A stretch of DNA of 44,544 nt from Pedosphaera sp. (GCA_028293325.1 JAQGPA010000099.1:1-44544), one strand, 5' to 3'. Numbered from the stretch's first letter, positions 8,265 through 17,147 are shown. The notes: a model not told the origin generated them from the letters alone. Translations and numbers: made by a program.

Positions 8265-9041
8265 TTAGGCCAGTGTCCCACCGTCCAGAAAGAGCACACT
8301 GCCGTTCATGTATGTGTTGCGTGACGACGCCAGCCACGCCACCAATTCGCCACACTCAGCCGGCTGGCCGATGCGCGAAAGCGAACAGGCATCCGTATAA
8401 CGCTTCTGATGATGCTCGGGAATGGTGGAACGCAGTCCGCCTTCAAAAATTCCGGCGGCCACGGCATTGACCAGGATGCCGTAAGGCCCCACTTCATGCG
8501 CCAGACTGCGCGTCAATCCTTCCAGCGCCCCTTTGCTCGCCGCATAATGTACCGGACCGGGGATCGTTCTCGCACCGGCAATCGAACTGATATTGACGAT
8601 GCGCCCGTTCTTTTGCCGGATCATTCCGCGCAACGCCGCCTTGCACAATCGAAACGCGGCAAAGAAATTGAGTTCCATCAGGTCTTCCAAATCCCCGTCC
8701 TCGATGAGCACAAAGGGTATTGATTCACTGATGGCCGCATTATTGACCAGCACGTCAAGCCCGCCCCATTTCTGCTCCACCTCCGTCACGACCCTCCCCG
8801 CCGCCATTGGTTCGCATAAGTCCGCTTGCATGGCCATGCAATCATTCCCGTATCTGCGCACCGCCGCTTCCGTCGCTGCGCAGTTGCTGGCATTCCCATT
8901 CCAGGTAAAGGCCACCTGCGCGCCTTCCCGCGCCATCACCTCACAGATACCCCTGCCCAAGCCGCCGGAACCGCCGGTGACCAGGATTCTTTTTCCCGCC
9001 AGCAGACCGTCCGCTTTCATTTCAGGTGTTCCAGTCAACAT
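8265..9041 (-). CDS. SDR-family 3-oxoacyl-ACP reductase-like (FabG type)
   Basis: A classical short-chain dehydrogenase/reductase. With the ATG at 9041 as residue 1, the cofactor motif TGGSGGLG lies at about 22-29, NNAA at about 100-103, and the catalytic Ser152, Tyr166 and Lys170 (YAASK) are all present. FabG enzymes reduce 3-oxoacyl-ACP to 3-hydroxyacyl-ACP with NADPH. Three in-frame starts are possible (GTG 9056, ATG 9041, ATG 9020). I chose 9041 because GGAG lies about nine bases upstream, giving a 258-residue protein overlapping the upstream gene by 20 bases. It supplies the reductive step for block A; a second reductase sits in block B. Reduction of the ketoacyl intermediate is inference from context. 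Confidence 0.82.
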   Translation of the reverse strand: MLTGTPEMKADGLLAGKRILVTGGSGGLGRGICEVMAREGAQVAFTWNGNASNCAATEAAVRRYGNDCMAMQADLCEPMAAGRVVTEVEQKWGGLDVLVNNAAISESIPFVLIEDGDLEDLMELNFFAAFRLCKAALRGMIRQKNGRIVNISSIAGARTIPGPVHYAASKGALEGLTRSLAHEVGPYGILVNAVAAGIFEGGLRSTIPEHHQKRYTDACSLSRIGQPAECGELVAWLASSRNTYMNGSVLFLDGGTLA

Positions 9042-10461
9042 GACGTCGTTCTCCACTCCCTCGAATTTTTACAGAGCAGACCATGACTCCCGCATCTCCG
9101 CAAGCCTGTAACAACCGGTTCGCGGCAGCGTCTGCCCTCCCATCGCCCACCAGGCAAATTGCCGCCCCTGAGTAACCCCAACTGCGCGCGATTAACTGGG
9201 GAATAAATCCCGGCGTAATCTCCAGTATCGCGCTGGGCAACAGCCTGCCGCCAATTTGCGCTTCCGGTGGCGGACTAATTGGACTCTCCAATCTGACCAC
9301 CAGCAAATCCGGCGGTATCGCCGGGCGCTTCTGCAACGCTGCCTCCGCAATCTGTCTCAATACCCGGCTCATAAGCGGAATCGCCGCCTCCGTTGTCCCC
9401 CACGCCTTCTCCTCAGTTTGGCGCGACGCATGTGGCTGACTTTTTTTTGAGACACCCGCCGCGGCACAGGCGCCGCTCAACGACCGACAAACAATCACCG
9501 TATCCGCTTTCGCCACCCCACTCGACAGCGGTCGCCCATCACTCGCGACCTTCCCATTCATCGAAAGCGAAGGAAACCAGCCAGACGTTCGCTGGGCCAA
9601 CATCCCCAAAGCAACGGAAAGCAACCCCGAAGCGCCATTCGTATGTCCAAAATGCAGCAACGGCGTGGTTACTGGCACGGCACCGTCGAAATGTTTTCCG
9701 ATGGCGTTTAGTTCGAGCTCGTCAGTTTCCGGCGGACCGCTCCCCAGCCCAATGATCAATTCCGGCGCTATCAGTGACAATCCCGCCAGTACGCCACTCA
9801 GTCCTCCATTCCCGCCCAAATCATGTCTTAATATTGGCCCTGACAATTGCGGCGCCTCGCCGGAATCCCTGCTCAGGATTAATGCCACCGCCGCTTCACC
9901 CGGTATAAATCCGTCGTTAACCGGCTGCCACGGCGCGGGTCTCGCGGACAAAACCCGCAATGCTTCAAAATTATCATGGCTCGCCGGGGAGAGAATATCT
10001 GCCGCCAGTACAACCACCTTATCATGGCCGTTCGCCATTAATTTCTCTGCCAGGTAAAGTGCTTGTAACCCGGAAGCGCACGAACCGCTCACCACCGGCA
10101 ATGATTGCCCCGCCCAGGGCGTGTCGCGCAGCAGGCTTTGCGTATCAAAAGCATCACGCCAGCCTTCGACCTCCACCACATCCGCTCCCCCATTGCTCGA
10201 AGCTACAATCAGGGGCGTCTCGGGCGACACCCATTGGCCGCCCAAACAATCCTCCAACGCCATCCTCGCCAGTCTCTGCCACCGCTGCATGCCGGAAATA
10301 TTGGAATCCATTCCAAGCGCCGGCCGGCAAACCTCACAGCTGGTCCATCGATTCGACTGCCACGGCAGCGCCGCCGGTATCTGCAGCTTGGAAGCACTCA
10401 AAATCTTCGCCACATCACCCTGAGCGGTGGCCAGCCCGACGGAGAAAATTCCAATGGTCAT
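9022..10461 (-). CDS. Divergent ketosynthase-like protein with C-terminal extension, one catalytic His missing
   Basis: The 479-residue protein folds as a thiolase-superfamily condensing enzyme over its first about 330 residues. Cys128 (GSCASGLQAL) and His273 (FGHTNGASG) are present. Where FabF has HGTGT-NDxxE, this protein reads GSGPPETDELE (240-250), so the first catalytic His is absent. A tail of about 120 residues follows a Lys/Gln-rich linker; its segment LPSAILEITPGFIPQ to CSVKI resembles the core of chain-length-factor proteins. The ATG at 10461 is clear. It is the first gene of the minus-strand block, 62 bp after the kinase gene. Loss of one His suggests acyl-transfer, starter-loading or scaffold function rather than normal elongation, which is inference. 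Confidence 0.75.
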   Translation of the reverse strand: MTIGIFSVGLATAQGDVAKILSASKLQIPAALPWQSNRWTSCEVCRPALGMDSNISGMQRWQRLARMALEDCLGGQWVSPETPLIVASSNGGADVVEVEGWRDAFDTQSLLRDTPWAGQSLPVVSGSCASGLQALYLAEKLMANGHDKVVVLAADILSPASHDNFEALRVLSARPAPWQPVNDGFIPGEAAVALILSRDSGEAPQLSGPILRHDLGGNGGLSGVLAGLSLIAPELIIGLGSGPPETDELELNAIGKHFDGAVPVTTPLLHFGHTNGASGLLSVALGMLAQRTSGWFPSLSMNGKVASDGRPLSSGVAKADTVIVCRSLSGACAAAGVSKKSQPHASRQTEEKAWGTTEAAIPLMSRVLRQIAEAALQKRPAIPPDLLVVRLESPISPPPEAQIGGRLLPSAILEITPGFIPQLIARSWGYSGAAICLVGDGRADAAANRLLQACGDAGVMVCSVKIRGSGERRHVDWNT

Positions 10462-10523
10462 CGCGGCTTATTGAAAGCCCGTCGACACCGGAAGTCATCT
10501 AATAAATGGCAGCAGCACCCACT

Positions 10524-12110
10524 TTAAGCGACGGGCTCTGCCGCCGCGACGGCTCCCGCCGGCAGCCGGATGGTGAAGGTTGCCCCCATGCCGGGCTTGC
10601 TGGAAACCTCGATGGTGCCGCTGTGCGCCTCGACGATGGCCTTGGAAATCGCCAATCCCAATCCCGCATTCCCGGATGCGCCGGTGCGCGATTTGTCCGC
10701 ACGAAAAAACCGTTCGAAAACATGCGGCAATTCCTCCGCGGCAATTCCCTTGCCGGTGTCAGCCACCACTAACAGGACAATGCCATCCTGCTGTTGCGCG
10801 GTCACCCGCACCTCGCCATGATGATTATTGTATTGGATGGCGTTGGTTAAAAGATTGGTAATCACCTGGGCGAGTCGTTCCGGGTCGCCGGCGCACTCCA
10901 CCACGGGCAACTCGCCATGGATGGCTATCCCGCGCTCTTCCGCCAGCGGACGAATCAATTCCAAGCAATCCTGCGTGGTCGCGGACAAATCGAAACGCAT
11001 CCGTTTCATCTGTTCCTGCCCGGCGTCGAGCCGCGCCAATTCCAACATCGATGTAATCAGCCGACGCATCCGTTGCGCCGCCCGCTGGCACGCCTCAACT
11101 GTCTCGCGATATTCCGGAGCCGTGCGGTCGCGATTCAATGTGGTCTGCGTTTGCGTGAGAATTACAGAAACCGGCGTGCGCAGTTCGTGCGCCACGTCCG
11201 ACGTGAAACGGCCCTGTTGCGCAAACGCCGCCTCCAAACGCGCAAATGTCGAATTCAGCACGCTGGCCAGCCGCCCTAATTCATTATCCGTGTCCGTCGC
11301 GTTGATGCGTTGTGAAAGATCGCCCGCGGCAATTTTCACCGCCGTGGCGCTGATTTCCTCGATGGGCTGAATGGTGCGTGTCGCCATCCACCAACCCCCC
11401 GCCAATCCCAGCAGCAATACCGCCCCGCCCACTCCTGTCAGCAACCACGCCAGCCGCCGCAACTCCGCCAGATCCGGCCCAATGGACCGTCCCACCAGCA
11501 CGCATTCACCCGGCGGTGTAAATTGAAAACTTTCGCGCACCTCTCCACGCATCCGAATGTCCGTCGACAAATCGGCTCCCGCGCGTGGCGGCTCATTTGC
11601 AATCACGGGCGCATTGGCCGACCGCGAAAGCTCGTGTCCATCCCGTGTCCAGACAATGTAGTAATACGAGTTGGGCTCGGCGCCATCGTAAAATCTGGCT
11701 TCCTCCGCCGGCACGGAAAACGCACGTGGCGGCGGATTACGCCCCGGGTTCCCATCGCCAAAAGGCCGCCCGGGCTGGGGGCCATCCTGCGGTGGTGGAT
11801 TGCGTGGCAGTTCGTCCTCCGGCGGGAGTGGACCGCGACGTAGTGGATCTTCCTGCGGCGGCGGACGATGCTGTGCGTCACCGGGCAGACCGCCATCACG
11901 CGGCGGCAGGCCACCTCCTTGCGGCTGTGGACCGCGCAACACACGAAACAGCGCCGCAATTCTCACGCGCGACTCGTCATCAACGCGCCGTAACTGCCGG
12001 CCCCGTTCCAACTGAAACGCGGTGAACCCGAACCCCGCGAGCACAACCACGAGGATCAATCCATACCAAATCTGCAACCGCCAGCGTATCGATTTGAAAA
12101 GCTTCCTCAT
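10524..12110 (-). CDS. Two-component sensor histidine kinase with proline-rich periplasmic segment
   Basis: A 528-residue membrane kinase. Transmembrane segments lie at about 15-33 and 220-242, followed by a HAMP linker (about 243-295), the dimerisation box with phospho-accepting His308 (DVAHELRTP), an N-box (LLTNAIQYNN), DTGKGI and GLGLAISK of the ATPase domain. The periplasmic part (34-219) includes a stretch at about 60-130 that is mostly Pro, Gly, Arg and Gln, then a small folded region with a YYYIVWTRDG segment. It overlaps the response-regulator stop by 4 bases (ATGA), so the pair is co-translated. Architecture resembles metal or envelope-stress sensors such as CusS. The divergent copper/haem-type operon makes a metal or redox signal plausible, but no ligand site is identified. 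Confidence 0.93.
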   Translation of the reverse strand: MRKLFKSIRWRLQIWYGLILVVVLAGFGFTAFQLERGRQLRRVDDESRVRIAALFRVLRGPQPQGGGLPPRDGGLPGDAQHRPPPQEDPLRRGPLPPEDELPRNPPPQDGPQPGRPFGDGNPGRNPPPRAFSVPAEEARFYDGAEPNSYYYIVWTRDGHELSRSANAPVIANEPPRAGADLSTDIRMRGEVRESFQFTPPGECVLVGRSIGPDLAELRRLAWLLTGVGGAVLLLGLAGGWWMATRTIQPIEEISATAVKIAAGDLSQRINATDTDNELGRLASVLNSTFARLEAAFAQQGRFTSDVAHELRTPVSVILTQTQTTLNRDRTAPEYRETVEACQRAAQRMRRLITSMLELARLDAGQEQMKRMRFDLSATTQDCLELIRPLAEERGIAIHGELPVVECAGDPERLAQVITNLLTNAIQYNNHHGEVRVTAQQQDGIVLLVVADTGKGIAAEELPHVFERFFRADKSRTGASGNAGLGLAISKAIVEAHSGTIEVSSKPGMGATFTIRLPAGAVAAAEPVA

Positions 12111-12760
12111 AATTCAATGCAATAACCGTGGCCGCGCCGTGTAACGATAAACTCGTGCCCCAGCTTTTTGCGGATATTGGACACATGCACATCCAGCAGA
12201 TTCGATAGCGTGCTGTCGTCTTCATCAAAAAGATGCTCGTAAAGCGTCGTGCGGGTGACCACCTCGCCGCGATGCAGTGCCAGATATTCGACCAGTGCAT
12301 ACTCACGCGCCGTGAGGATCACCGGCACGTTCGCGTGAAAGACATTCCGCGCCGCGGTGTCAATCGCCACCTCGCCAATTTCGATGCGCGCCCGCGTCTG
12401 GTTCGCCGTGCGGCGGATCAACGCCCGCAACCGCGCCAGCAATTCCGGCAGATCAAACGGTTTCACGACATAATCATCCGCTCCCGTGTCGAGCCCTTTC
12501 ACCCGGTCTCTCGTCTGGTCGCGCGCAGTCAGCATCAGCACTGGCGTCTTTTTCGTTTTACGCAACCGCTGCAACACCTGCCAGCCATCCAGCTTCGGCA
12601 GCATCACATCCAGCACCAGGGCGTCGTAATCAGAACCCTCGGCCTTGAACAACCCTTCCTCGCCCTCCTCGGCGGTGTCCACGGCATAACCCTCCTCGCG
12701 CAAGGCCTGCGCCAAGCCGCGCAACAGATCCGGTTCATCTTCTATAATCAGAACTCTCAT
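12107..12760 (-). CDS. OmpR/PhoB-family response regulator
   Basis: From the ATG at 12760 the protein is 217 residues: a receiver domain with acidic pocket IIEDEP, phospho-accepting Asp51 (LVLDVMLP), the switch Thr in LMLTAR and Lys100 (VVKPFD). A winged-helix DNA-binding domain follows, ending in IRKKLG and RRGHGYCIEL. A longer in-frame reading begins at 12838 but would run into the inverted-repeat region and adds no family residues. It is coupled to the kinase. The divergent intergenic region carries TTAA half-sites 11 bp apart, the spacing typical of OmpR/PhoB-type direct repeats, so autoregulation and control of the YHYH operon are likely but not proven. Confidence 0.93.
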   Translation of the reverse strand: MRVLIIEDEPDLLRGLAQALREEGYAVDTAEEGEEGLFKAEGSDYDALVLDVMLPKLDGWQVLQRLRKTKKTPVLMLTARDQTRDRVKGLDTGADDYVVKPFDLPELLARLRALIRRTANQTRARIEIGEVAIDTAARNVFHANVPVILTAREYALVEYLALHRGEVVTRTTLYEHLFDEDDSTLSNLLDVHVSNIRKKLGHEFIVTRRGHGYCIEL

Positions 12761-12836
12761 TCTTGCTGCTGCCGTTTTACCAGAAGTGCATTCTGCCGCC
12801 AAGCTTCCGGCAATCGTGCTAAAGCCTGCCACAGCC

Positions 12837-12931
12837 AACCTTAAGGGAACATGAAGAAGCTTTGTCGCATTGAAATGAATTTCAAAGCACTTATTTTCAA
12901 AAATCTTTTGCCTTAACGTTCCCTTAAGGTT
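12837..12931. promoter_or_regulatory. Divergent regulatory region: perfect 14-bp inverted repeat with CCTTAAGG cores
   Basis: AACCTTAAGGGAAC (12837-12850) and its exact reverse complement GTTCCCTTAAGGTT (12918-12931) face each other across 67 bp between the response-regulator gene and the YHYH gene. Each arm contains the palindrome CCTTAAGG. Next to the right arm, TTAA recurs at 12913-12916 and 12924-12927, an 11-bp period as in OmpR/PhoB boxes. Near the centre is another perfect repeat, TTGAAAT-GA-ATTTCAA (12870-12885). The left arm is 77 bp upstream of the regulator ATG, a position suited to activation. The right arm ends only 20 bp before the YHYH ATG, which fits repression or a downstream start better. 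Operator function is inference. Confidence 0.65.
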
Positions 12932-12951
12932 GCCTTGCGTAGAGTGCCCGT

Positions 12952-14790
12952 ATGAAAGCTCAATTGAAGACCCTTCTGAAAACAGTCCGGCGCTGCGCCA
13001 TCACCGCCATTATTGGTCTTGCGTTGGCAGACTCACGCGTCCTCGCGAGCGATCCGCAACTCACCTCCTGGTTCACCACTTGCTCGGGCAAATATGTCCA
13101 TCTCTACACCAATGATGCCATGAAAACCGCCGGCACCACCGTGACGGTTTGGGGCAATGGCACCCAAACCCAGTCTCTCCCCGCCTACTGCGGCGTGCAG
13201 GAAGTCGATTATTCCACGAACTGGACTTACATCCGCAGCACCGGACTGGGCAGCCACGTGATGGGACCATGGTATCTCATGGCCGCGCACACGACGATCT
13301 TCCCCAATTTTCCGGTTAACACCAAAACACTTTATCGCTTCCCGCGCACGCCCACAGTGCCCGTGACCAAGACTCTCAACGGCGGTGGCGCCGTCGGTTA
13401 TTTCGTGGACGGCGTCGCCATGTTCAATAGCTGGGACGCCTTCTATTGGAGCGGCTCGGCGGATACCGGCGGCGGCGCGGGTGGCGGATATTGGAATCGC
13501 GACGCCTATGTGAATGAAGGTGTTTCTTTTGATCCTGCCTACGCGCACCAACCGCAGGATGGCACTTATCATAATCATGCCGAACCGATCGCGCTCCGCT
13601 ATTTGCTCGGCGACCATGTCGATTATAACTCCACCACCAAGGTTTACTCCGAGTCCACCAGTCCCGTGACCAACCACTCGCCCATTCTCGGCTGGGTCAG
13701 CGACGGGCATCCCATTTACGGGCCCTATGGCTATTCCGATCCAACCAACGGCAACAGCGGCGTGCGACGCATGGTTTCCGGCTATGTCCCGCGCAACGGC
13801 CAAAACGGGACCGATAATCTTTCATTCATCGGAGCAGTACGAGCAGCCATACCCGCCTGGGCGCAAAGGGAGTATGCCTCGACCAGTCCCAGCGGAACGA
13901 CCAATGGGCCCAATGTCTCTGGCACTTATCCCTTTGGCCGTTACATGGAAGACAACGCCTATATGGGTGACCTCACCAACTCGCTCACCGCCCAACTCTA
14001 TCAGCAAGGCAGCAATACTTTCGACCTTGATGAATACAACGGCCGCTTTTGTGTGACTCCGGAATATCCGAACGGAGTTTACGCTTATTTCACCGCCATT
14101 ACGTCCAGCGGCGCGCCAGCCTTCCCGTACAATATCGGCCATGCTTATCACGGCAGCCCCACCGGCGGCAGCGTCACCAGCATCAGTGAATCGGTCACCA
14201 CCAACTTCGTCGGTGGCGCCAGCATGCCTCTGGCCGTAAGCCCGCCTAATGCCGATCTGGACGCTGGCACGGTCACGCTCGCCTGGAGTTCCGTCGAAGG
14301 CGGCACCTATCGCATCGAATTAAGCACATACCTTAGCACGTGGGCCACCAATGCCACAAATGTGGCATCACAGGGAGTCACCACCTCTACCAACTTCAAT
14401 TTCGACGCCAGCACGGCATTCTACCGCGTTGCCCGGACTGCTCTCGCCAACTATGACGCGGTGAGCGGCACGAGCACTGGTGGAGGCACCGGCATCCTCA
14501 GCGTTTCTCCCACTTCCGGAACGCGCGGCACCTCATTCACTCTCACCATCAATCTTAACTCCGCGGTCAACCCGCCACCCCAAAATGCTCCGATCAACAG
14601 CGTCACGGTCGGCACCATCACCGGCACCGGCAACGTTCATGTCAGCCAGACTCAGGTCACCAGCACCATTGCCATTCCCGCCGGCGCCTCCGTCGGCCAG
14701 CAGACCGTGAGCGTGATATTCCCCGGCCCACCGGGCAATCCGACTCAAACTGTCACCTACACTCTCAACAACGGGTTTATCATCAACTAG
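12952..14790 (+). CDS. Secreted YHYH-domain protein
   Basis: The 612-residue protein begins with a signal peptide (basic start, hydrophobic 15-26, likely cut near 32) and continues into a YHYH domain. The signature reads YHNH at residues 206-209 (GTYHNHAEP), and the companion HPIYGPYGY segment lies around 250. After about 420 the chain changes to two beta-sandwich-like regions. The first ends in a Ser/Thr/Asn-rich FYRVARTALANYD segment of the type seen in many Verrucomicrobiota secreted proteins, and the second is IPT/TIG-like. YHYH proteins are often found with copper and cytochrome proteins, but their activity is not established. It opens a three-gene operon (24-bp gap to the next start). 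Metal binding by the His motif is plausible inference. Confidence 0.85.
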   Translation: MKAQLKTLLKTVRRCAITAIIGLALADSRVLASDPQLTSWFTTCSGKYVHLYTNDAMKTAGTTVTVWGNGTQTQSLPAYCGVQEVDYSTNWTYIRSTGLGSHVMGPWYLMAAHTTIFPNFPVNTKTLYRFPRTPTVPVTKTLNGGGAVGYFVDGVAMFNSWDAFYWSGSADTGGGAGGGYWNRDAYVNEGVSFDPAYAHQPQDGTYHNHAEPIALRYLLGDHVDYNSTTKVYSESTSPVTNHSPILGWVSDGHPIYGPYGYSDPTNGNSGVRRMVSGYVPRNGQNGTDNLSFIGAVRAAIPAWAQREYASTSPSGTTNGPNVSGTYPFGRYMEDNAYMGDLTNSLTAQLYQQGSNTFDLDEYNGRFCVTPEYPNGVYAYFTAITSSGAPAFPYNIGHAYHGSPTGGSVTSISESVTTNFVGGASMPLAVSPPNADLDAGTVTLAWSSVEGGTYRIELSTYLSTWATNATNVASQGVTTSTNFNFDASTAFYRVARTALANYDAVSGTSTGGGTGILSVSPTSGTRGTSFTLTINLNSAVNPPPQNAPINSVTVGTITGTGNVHVSQTQVTSTIAIPAGASVGQQTVSVIFPGPPGNPTQTVTYTLNNGFIIN

Positions 14791-14813
14791 CCGCTTAAAC
14801 AAAGTTGCCTCAC

Positions 14814-16631
14814 ATGAAACCATCGCCTCCCAACTCCAGCCAACGTTCGCAGGCCATCCGGCTGATGCTGCTTGTCTGGTGGCTGGTTTTGGGAGCCATC
14901 TATCCCGCTGATGGCGCTTCCGCCAATCTTAAATTCCAAATCGTCCCGCAATTCAACGGCGCATCGCTTGCTTTTGATTCGCTCACCAACGCCACCACCG
15001 CTGGCCAGCGCATTTCCGTTACGCGATTGGACTTTCTCCTCTCCAACATCGCGTTGCATCGCCCGGACGGAACCTGGGTTGCACAAACTAATTGGTTCGC
15101 CTACGTCAGCGCGCGCGAAGGCAAGACCCGTTTTGAATTGAACAATATTCCCACCGGCAATTACGATCGCGTGCGTTTCCTCATCGGCTTGACGCCTGAA
15201 ATCAATCACAAGGATGCCGCCGAATTTCCAGCCACCCACCCGCTAAACCCGGATGTCAACGGCCTGCATTGGGGCTGGACCGGCGGTTATGTTTTTCTCG
15301 CGCTGGAAGGCAACTGGCAGCAACCCGACGGCAAACAAAGTGGTTACTCCTATCACCTGGCCACTGATCGCCAACTCATGACTGTTGAATTGCCCGTGCT
15401 GCTCAACCTCTCGTCGAATCAGGAAGTCCGCCTCGCGCTCAATGTCGATCAGATCTTCGCCCGCCCGGCTCGGTTCGTCTTGAACGATGCCACCACCTCC
15501 ACCCATTCCCGCACCAACGATGCGATCGCAAACCAGCTTCGCGCCGGCATCGAGCACGCCTTTGCATTGGCTCAGGTTCAACCTGCCGCTGTCGCCAGCC
15601 TGCCATCCACTGCCACCAACCACCTCGACGTCGCCTCCAATGCCACTCCCTATCGCCTGACCATTTCACACTTCTTCCCGCGCCCGGCTTTGCCGACCGA
15701 CAATCCCCTCACGGAACAAGGCGTTGAGCTTGGCCGCCAACTGTTCTTCAACCCGCAGCTTTCCATCAACCACTCCCAATCCTGCGCCGCGTGCCACAAA
15801 CCAACCGCCGCGTTTACCGATAGCCGCTCCGTCAGCACCGGCGCCGAAGGCCAGTCCGGCACCCGCAACGCCATGCCGTTATTCAACCTCGCCTGGAAAT
15901 CCTCCTACTTTTGGGATGGCCGCGCCGCCACCTTGCGTGAACAGGTGCTGCTTCCCATCCAGAATCCCATCGAGATGCACACGTCGCTCACCAACGTCGT
16001 CGCCCGACTCAACCTCAGCACCAACTACCCTGCTCTCTTTGCCCATGCCTTCAGTTCGCCGGAGATCACCCCTGACCGCATCGCCCGCGCTCTGGAACAA
16101 TTTCTTTTGACCCAGGTCTCACACAATTCAAAGTTCGACCGTGTGTTAAACGGCCAGGCCAGATTCAGCAACGACGAACAACGTGGATTCGAGCTTTTCC
16201 ATACTGAATATGATCCGCATCGTGAACAGTTCGGCGCTGATTGCTTTCATTGTCATGGCGGTCCACTGTTTCAAAGCCAGTCGTTCGCCAATAATGGACT
16301 AGATTCGGACTTCACCGACGCCGGCCGTTCGGTCGTGACCGGCCAGGAAGGCGACCGGGGCAAATTTGCCGTGCCCTCACTACGCAATGTTGAAGTCACC
16401 GCGCCCTATATGCACGATGGTCGCTTCAAAACCCTGGATGAAGCCGTTGAACATTATTGCACCGGCACGAAACGCAGCGCCACGCTCGATCCCAACCTCG
16501 CCAAGCACCCCGACGGCGGTGTGCCGTTAAGCGATGCCGATAAGCGTGCCTTGATCGCCTTTTTGAAAACCCTCACGGACGAACGCTTTCACCCGCAGAC
16601 CAACACCCCCGCACTGGCAGAACTAAACTGA
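14814..16631 (+). CDS. MbnP-like domain fused to MbnH/MauG-type di-haem cytochrome c peroxidase
   Basis: From the ATG at 14814 (a TTG at 14805 is in frame) the protein is 605 residues. A signal peptide is followed by an MbnP-like domain (about 38-225) with the conserved LHWGWTGGY block at 151-159. A linker leads to a di-haem peroxidase-like domain with CAACH (324-328) and CFHCH (477-481) plus the PSLRNVEVTAPYMHDGR segment typical of MauG/CcpA proteins. In methanotrophs and relatives MbnP and MbnH are separate neighbours; MbnH oxidises a Trp of MbnP, creating a copper-binding site. Here enzyme and substrate appear as one polypeptide. The Trp residues in the LHWGWTGGY block are candidate targets, which is inference. 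Secretion and covalent haem attachment place it in the periplasm. Confidence 0.88.
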   Translation: MKPSPPNSSQRSQAIRLMLLVWWLVLGAIYPADGASANLKFQIVPQFNGASLAFDSLTNATTAGQRISVTRLDFLLSNIALHRPDGTWVAQTNWFAYVSAREGKTRFELNNIPTGNYDRVRFLIGLTPEINHKDAAEFPATHPLNPDVNGLHWGWTGGYVFLALEGNWQQPDGKQSGYSYHLATDRQLMTVELPVLLNLSSNQEVRLALNVDQIFARPARFVLNDATTSTHSRTNDAIANQLRAGIEHAFALAQVQPAAVASLPSTATNHLDVASNATPYRLTISHFFPRPALPTDNPLTEQGVELGRQLFFNPQLSINHSQSCAACHKPTAAFTDSRSVSTGAEGQSGTRNAMPLFNLAWKSSYFWDGRAATLREQVLLPIQNPIEMHTSLTNVVARLNLSTNYPALFAHAFSSPEITPDRIARALEQFLLTQVSHNSKFDRVLNGQARFSNDEQRGFELFHTEYDPHREQFGADCFHCHGGPLFQSQSFANNGLDSDFTDAGRSVVTGQEGDRGKFAVPSLRNVEVTAPYMHDGRFKTLDEAVEHYCTGTKRSATLDPNLAKHPDGGVPLSDADKRALIAFLKTLTDERFHPQTNTPALAELN

Positions 16632-16682
16632 TTTTCGGTGAACACATCACAGAACAACAAAAACAAAACAAACACAGGAAAA

Positions 16683-17042
16683 ATGAAAACCACAATCAAA
16701 ACCACCGCCATGTTATTTGCGCTCGCCTTGTCCCTCGGCCTCGCCAGTGCACAGGACGCCGGCGGCCCGCCTCCCGGGGGCGGCTCCGGCGGCCCCGGCA
16801 TGAAGGGCCACCGTCCGCCGCCTTCACCCCTCATGGAAGCACTCGATGCGAACCACGACGGCGTGATTGACGCCGATGAAATCGCCAATGCCAGCGTGGC
16901 CTTGAAAACCCTCGACAAAAATGGCGACGGCAAGCTGACCCAGGATGAACTGCGCCCAGCTCGCCCCCCAGGCCGTGGTCCCGGCGGTCCCCAAGGTGGC
17001 GACAACGGCCAACCGCCTCAGAATCCCCCGGCGAATAATTAG
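16683..17042 (+). CDS. Small secreted EF-hand protein
   Basis: The ATG at 16683 follows an AGGA-containing site and opens a clean signal peptide, ending at about ASAQ. A GTG at 16638 would add 15 polar residues ahead of the signal, so it is rejected. The mature 100-residue protein is Gly/Pro-rich at both ends and has two canonical calcium-binding loops, DANHDGVIDADE and DKNGDGKLTQDE. It is the last gene of the YHYH/MbnP-MbnH operon and is followed by a strong hairpin. Similar Gly/Pro-rich EF-hand proteins accompany copper-oxidation operons, but a specific partner cannot be assigned. Calcium binding is well supported; function is unknown. Confidence 0.88.
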   Translation: MKTTIKTTAMLFALALSLGLASAQDAGGPPPGGGSGGPGMKGHRPPPSPLMEALDANHDGVIDADEIANASVALKTLDKNGDGKLTQDELRPARPPGRGPGGPQGGDNGQPPQNPPANN

Positions 17043-17070
17043 GCCCTGTCAGTGCCTTGGTTACCCTACA

Positions 17071-17106
17071 AAATTCAGCTTGGGGTGTTCGCCCCAAGCT
17101 GAATTT
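17071..17106 (+). terminator. Strong hairpin, probable transcription terminator
   Basis: A perfect 15-bp stem (AAATTCAGCTTGGGG pairing with CCCCAAGCTGAATTT) closes a 6-base TGTTCG loop 28 bp after the EF-hand stop. The A/T ends of the stem give a short U-tract in RNA. It separates the periplasmic operon from the HydE-like gene that starts 41 bp later. Confidence 0.75.
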
Positions 17107-17147
17107 ATGGTTTGCCCTCCATGCCGCATCCGTTCTAAACTTGCGTA

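Noticed and set aside
12952..17042. Methanobactin operon
   Set aside because: MbnP/MbnH-like sequence is present, but no MbnA precursor, MbnB or MbnC is seen.
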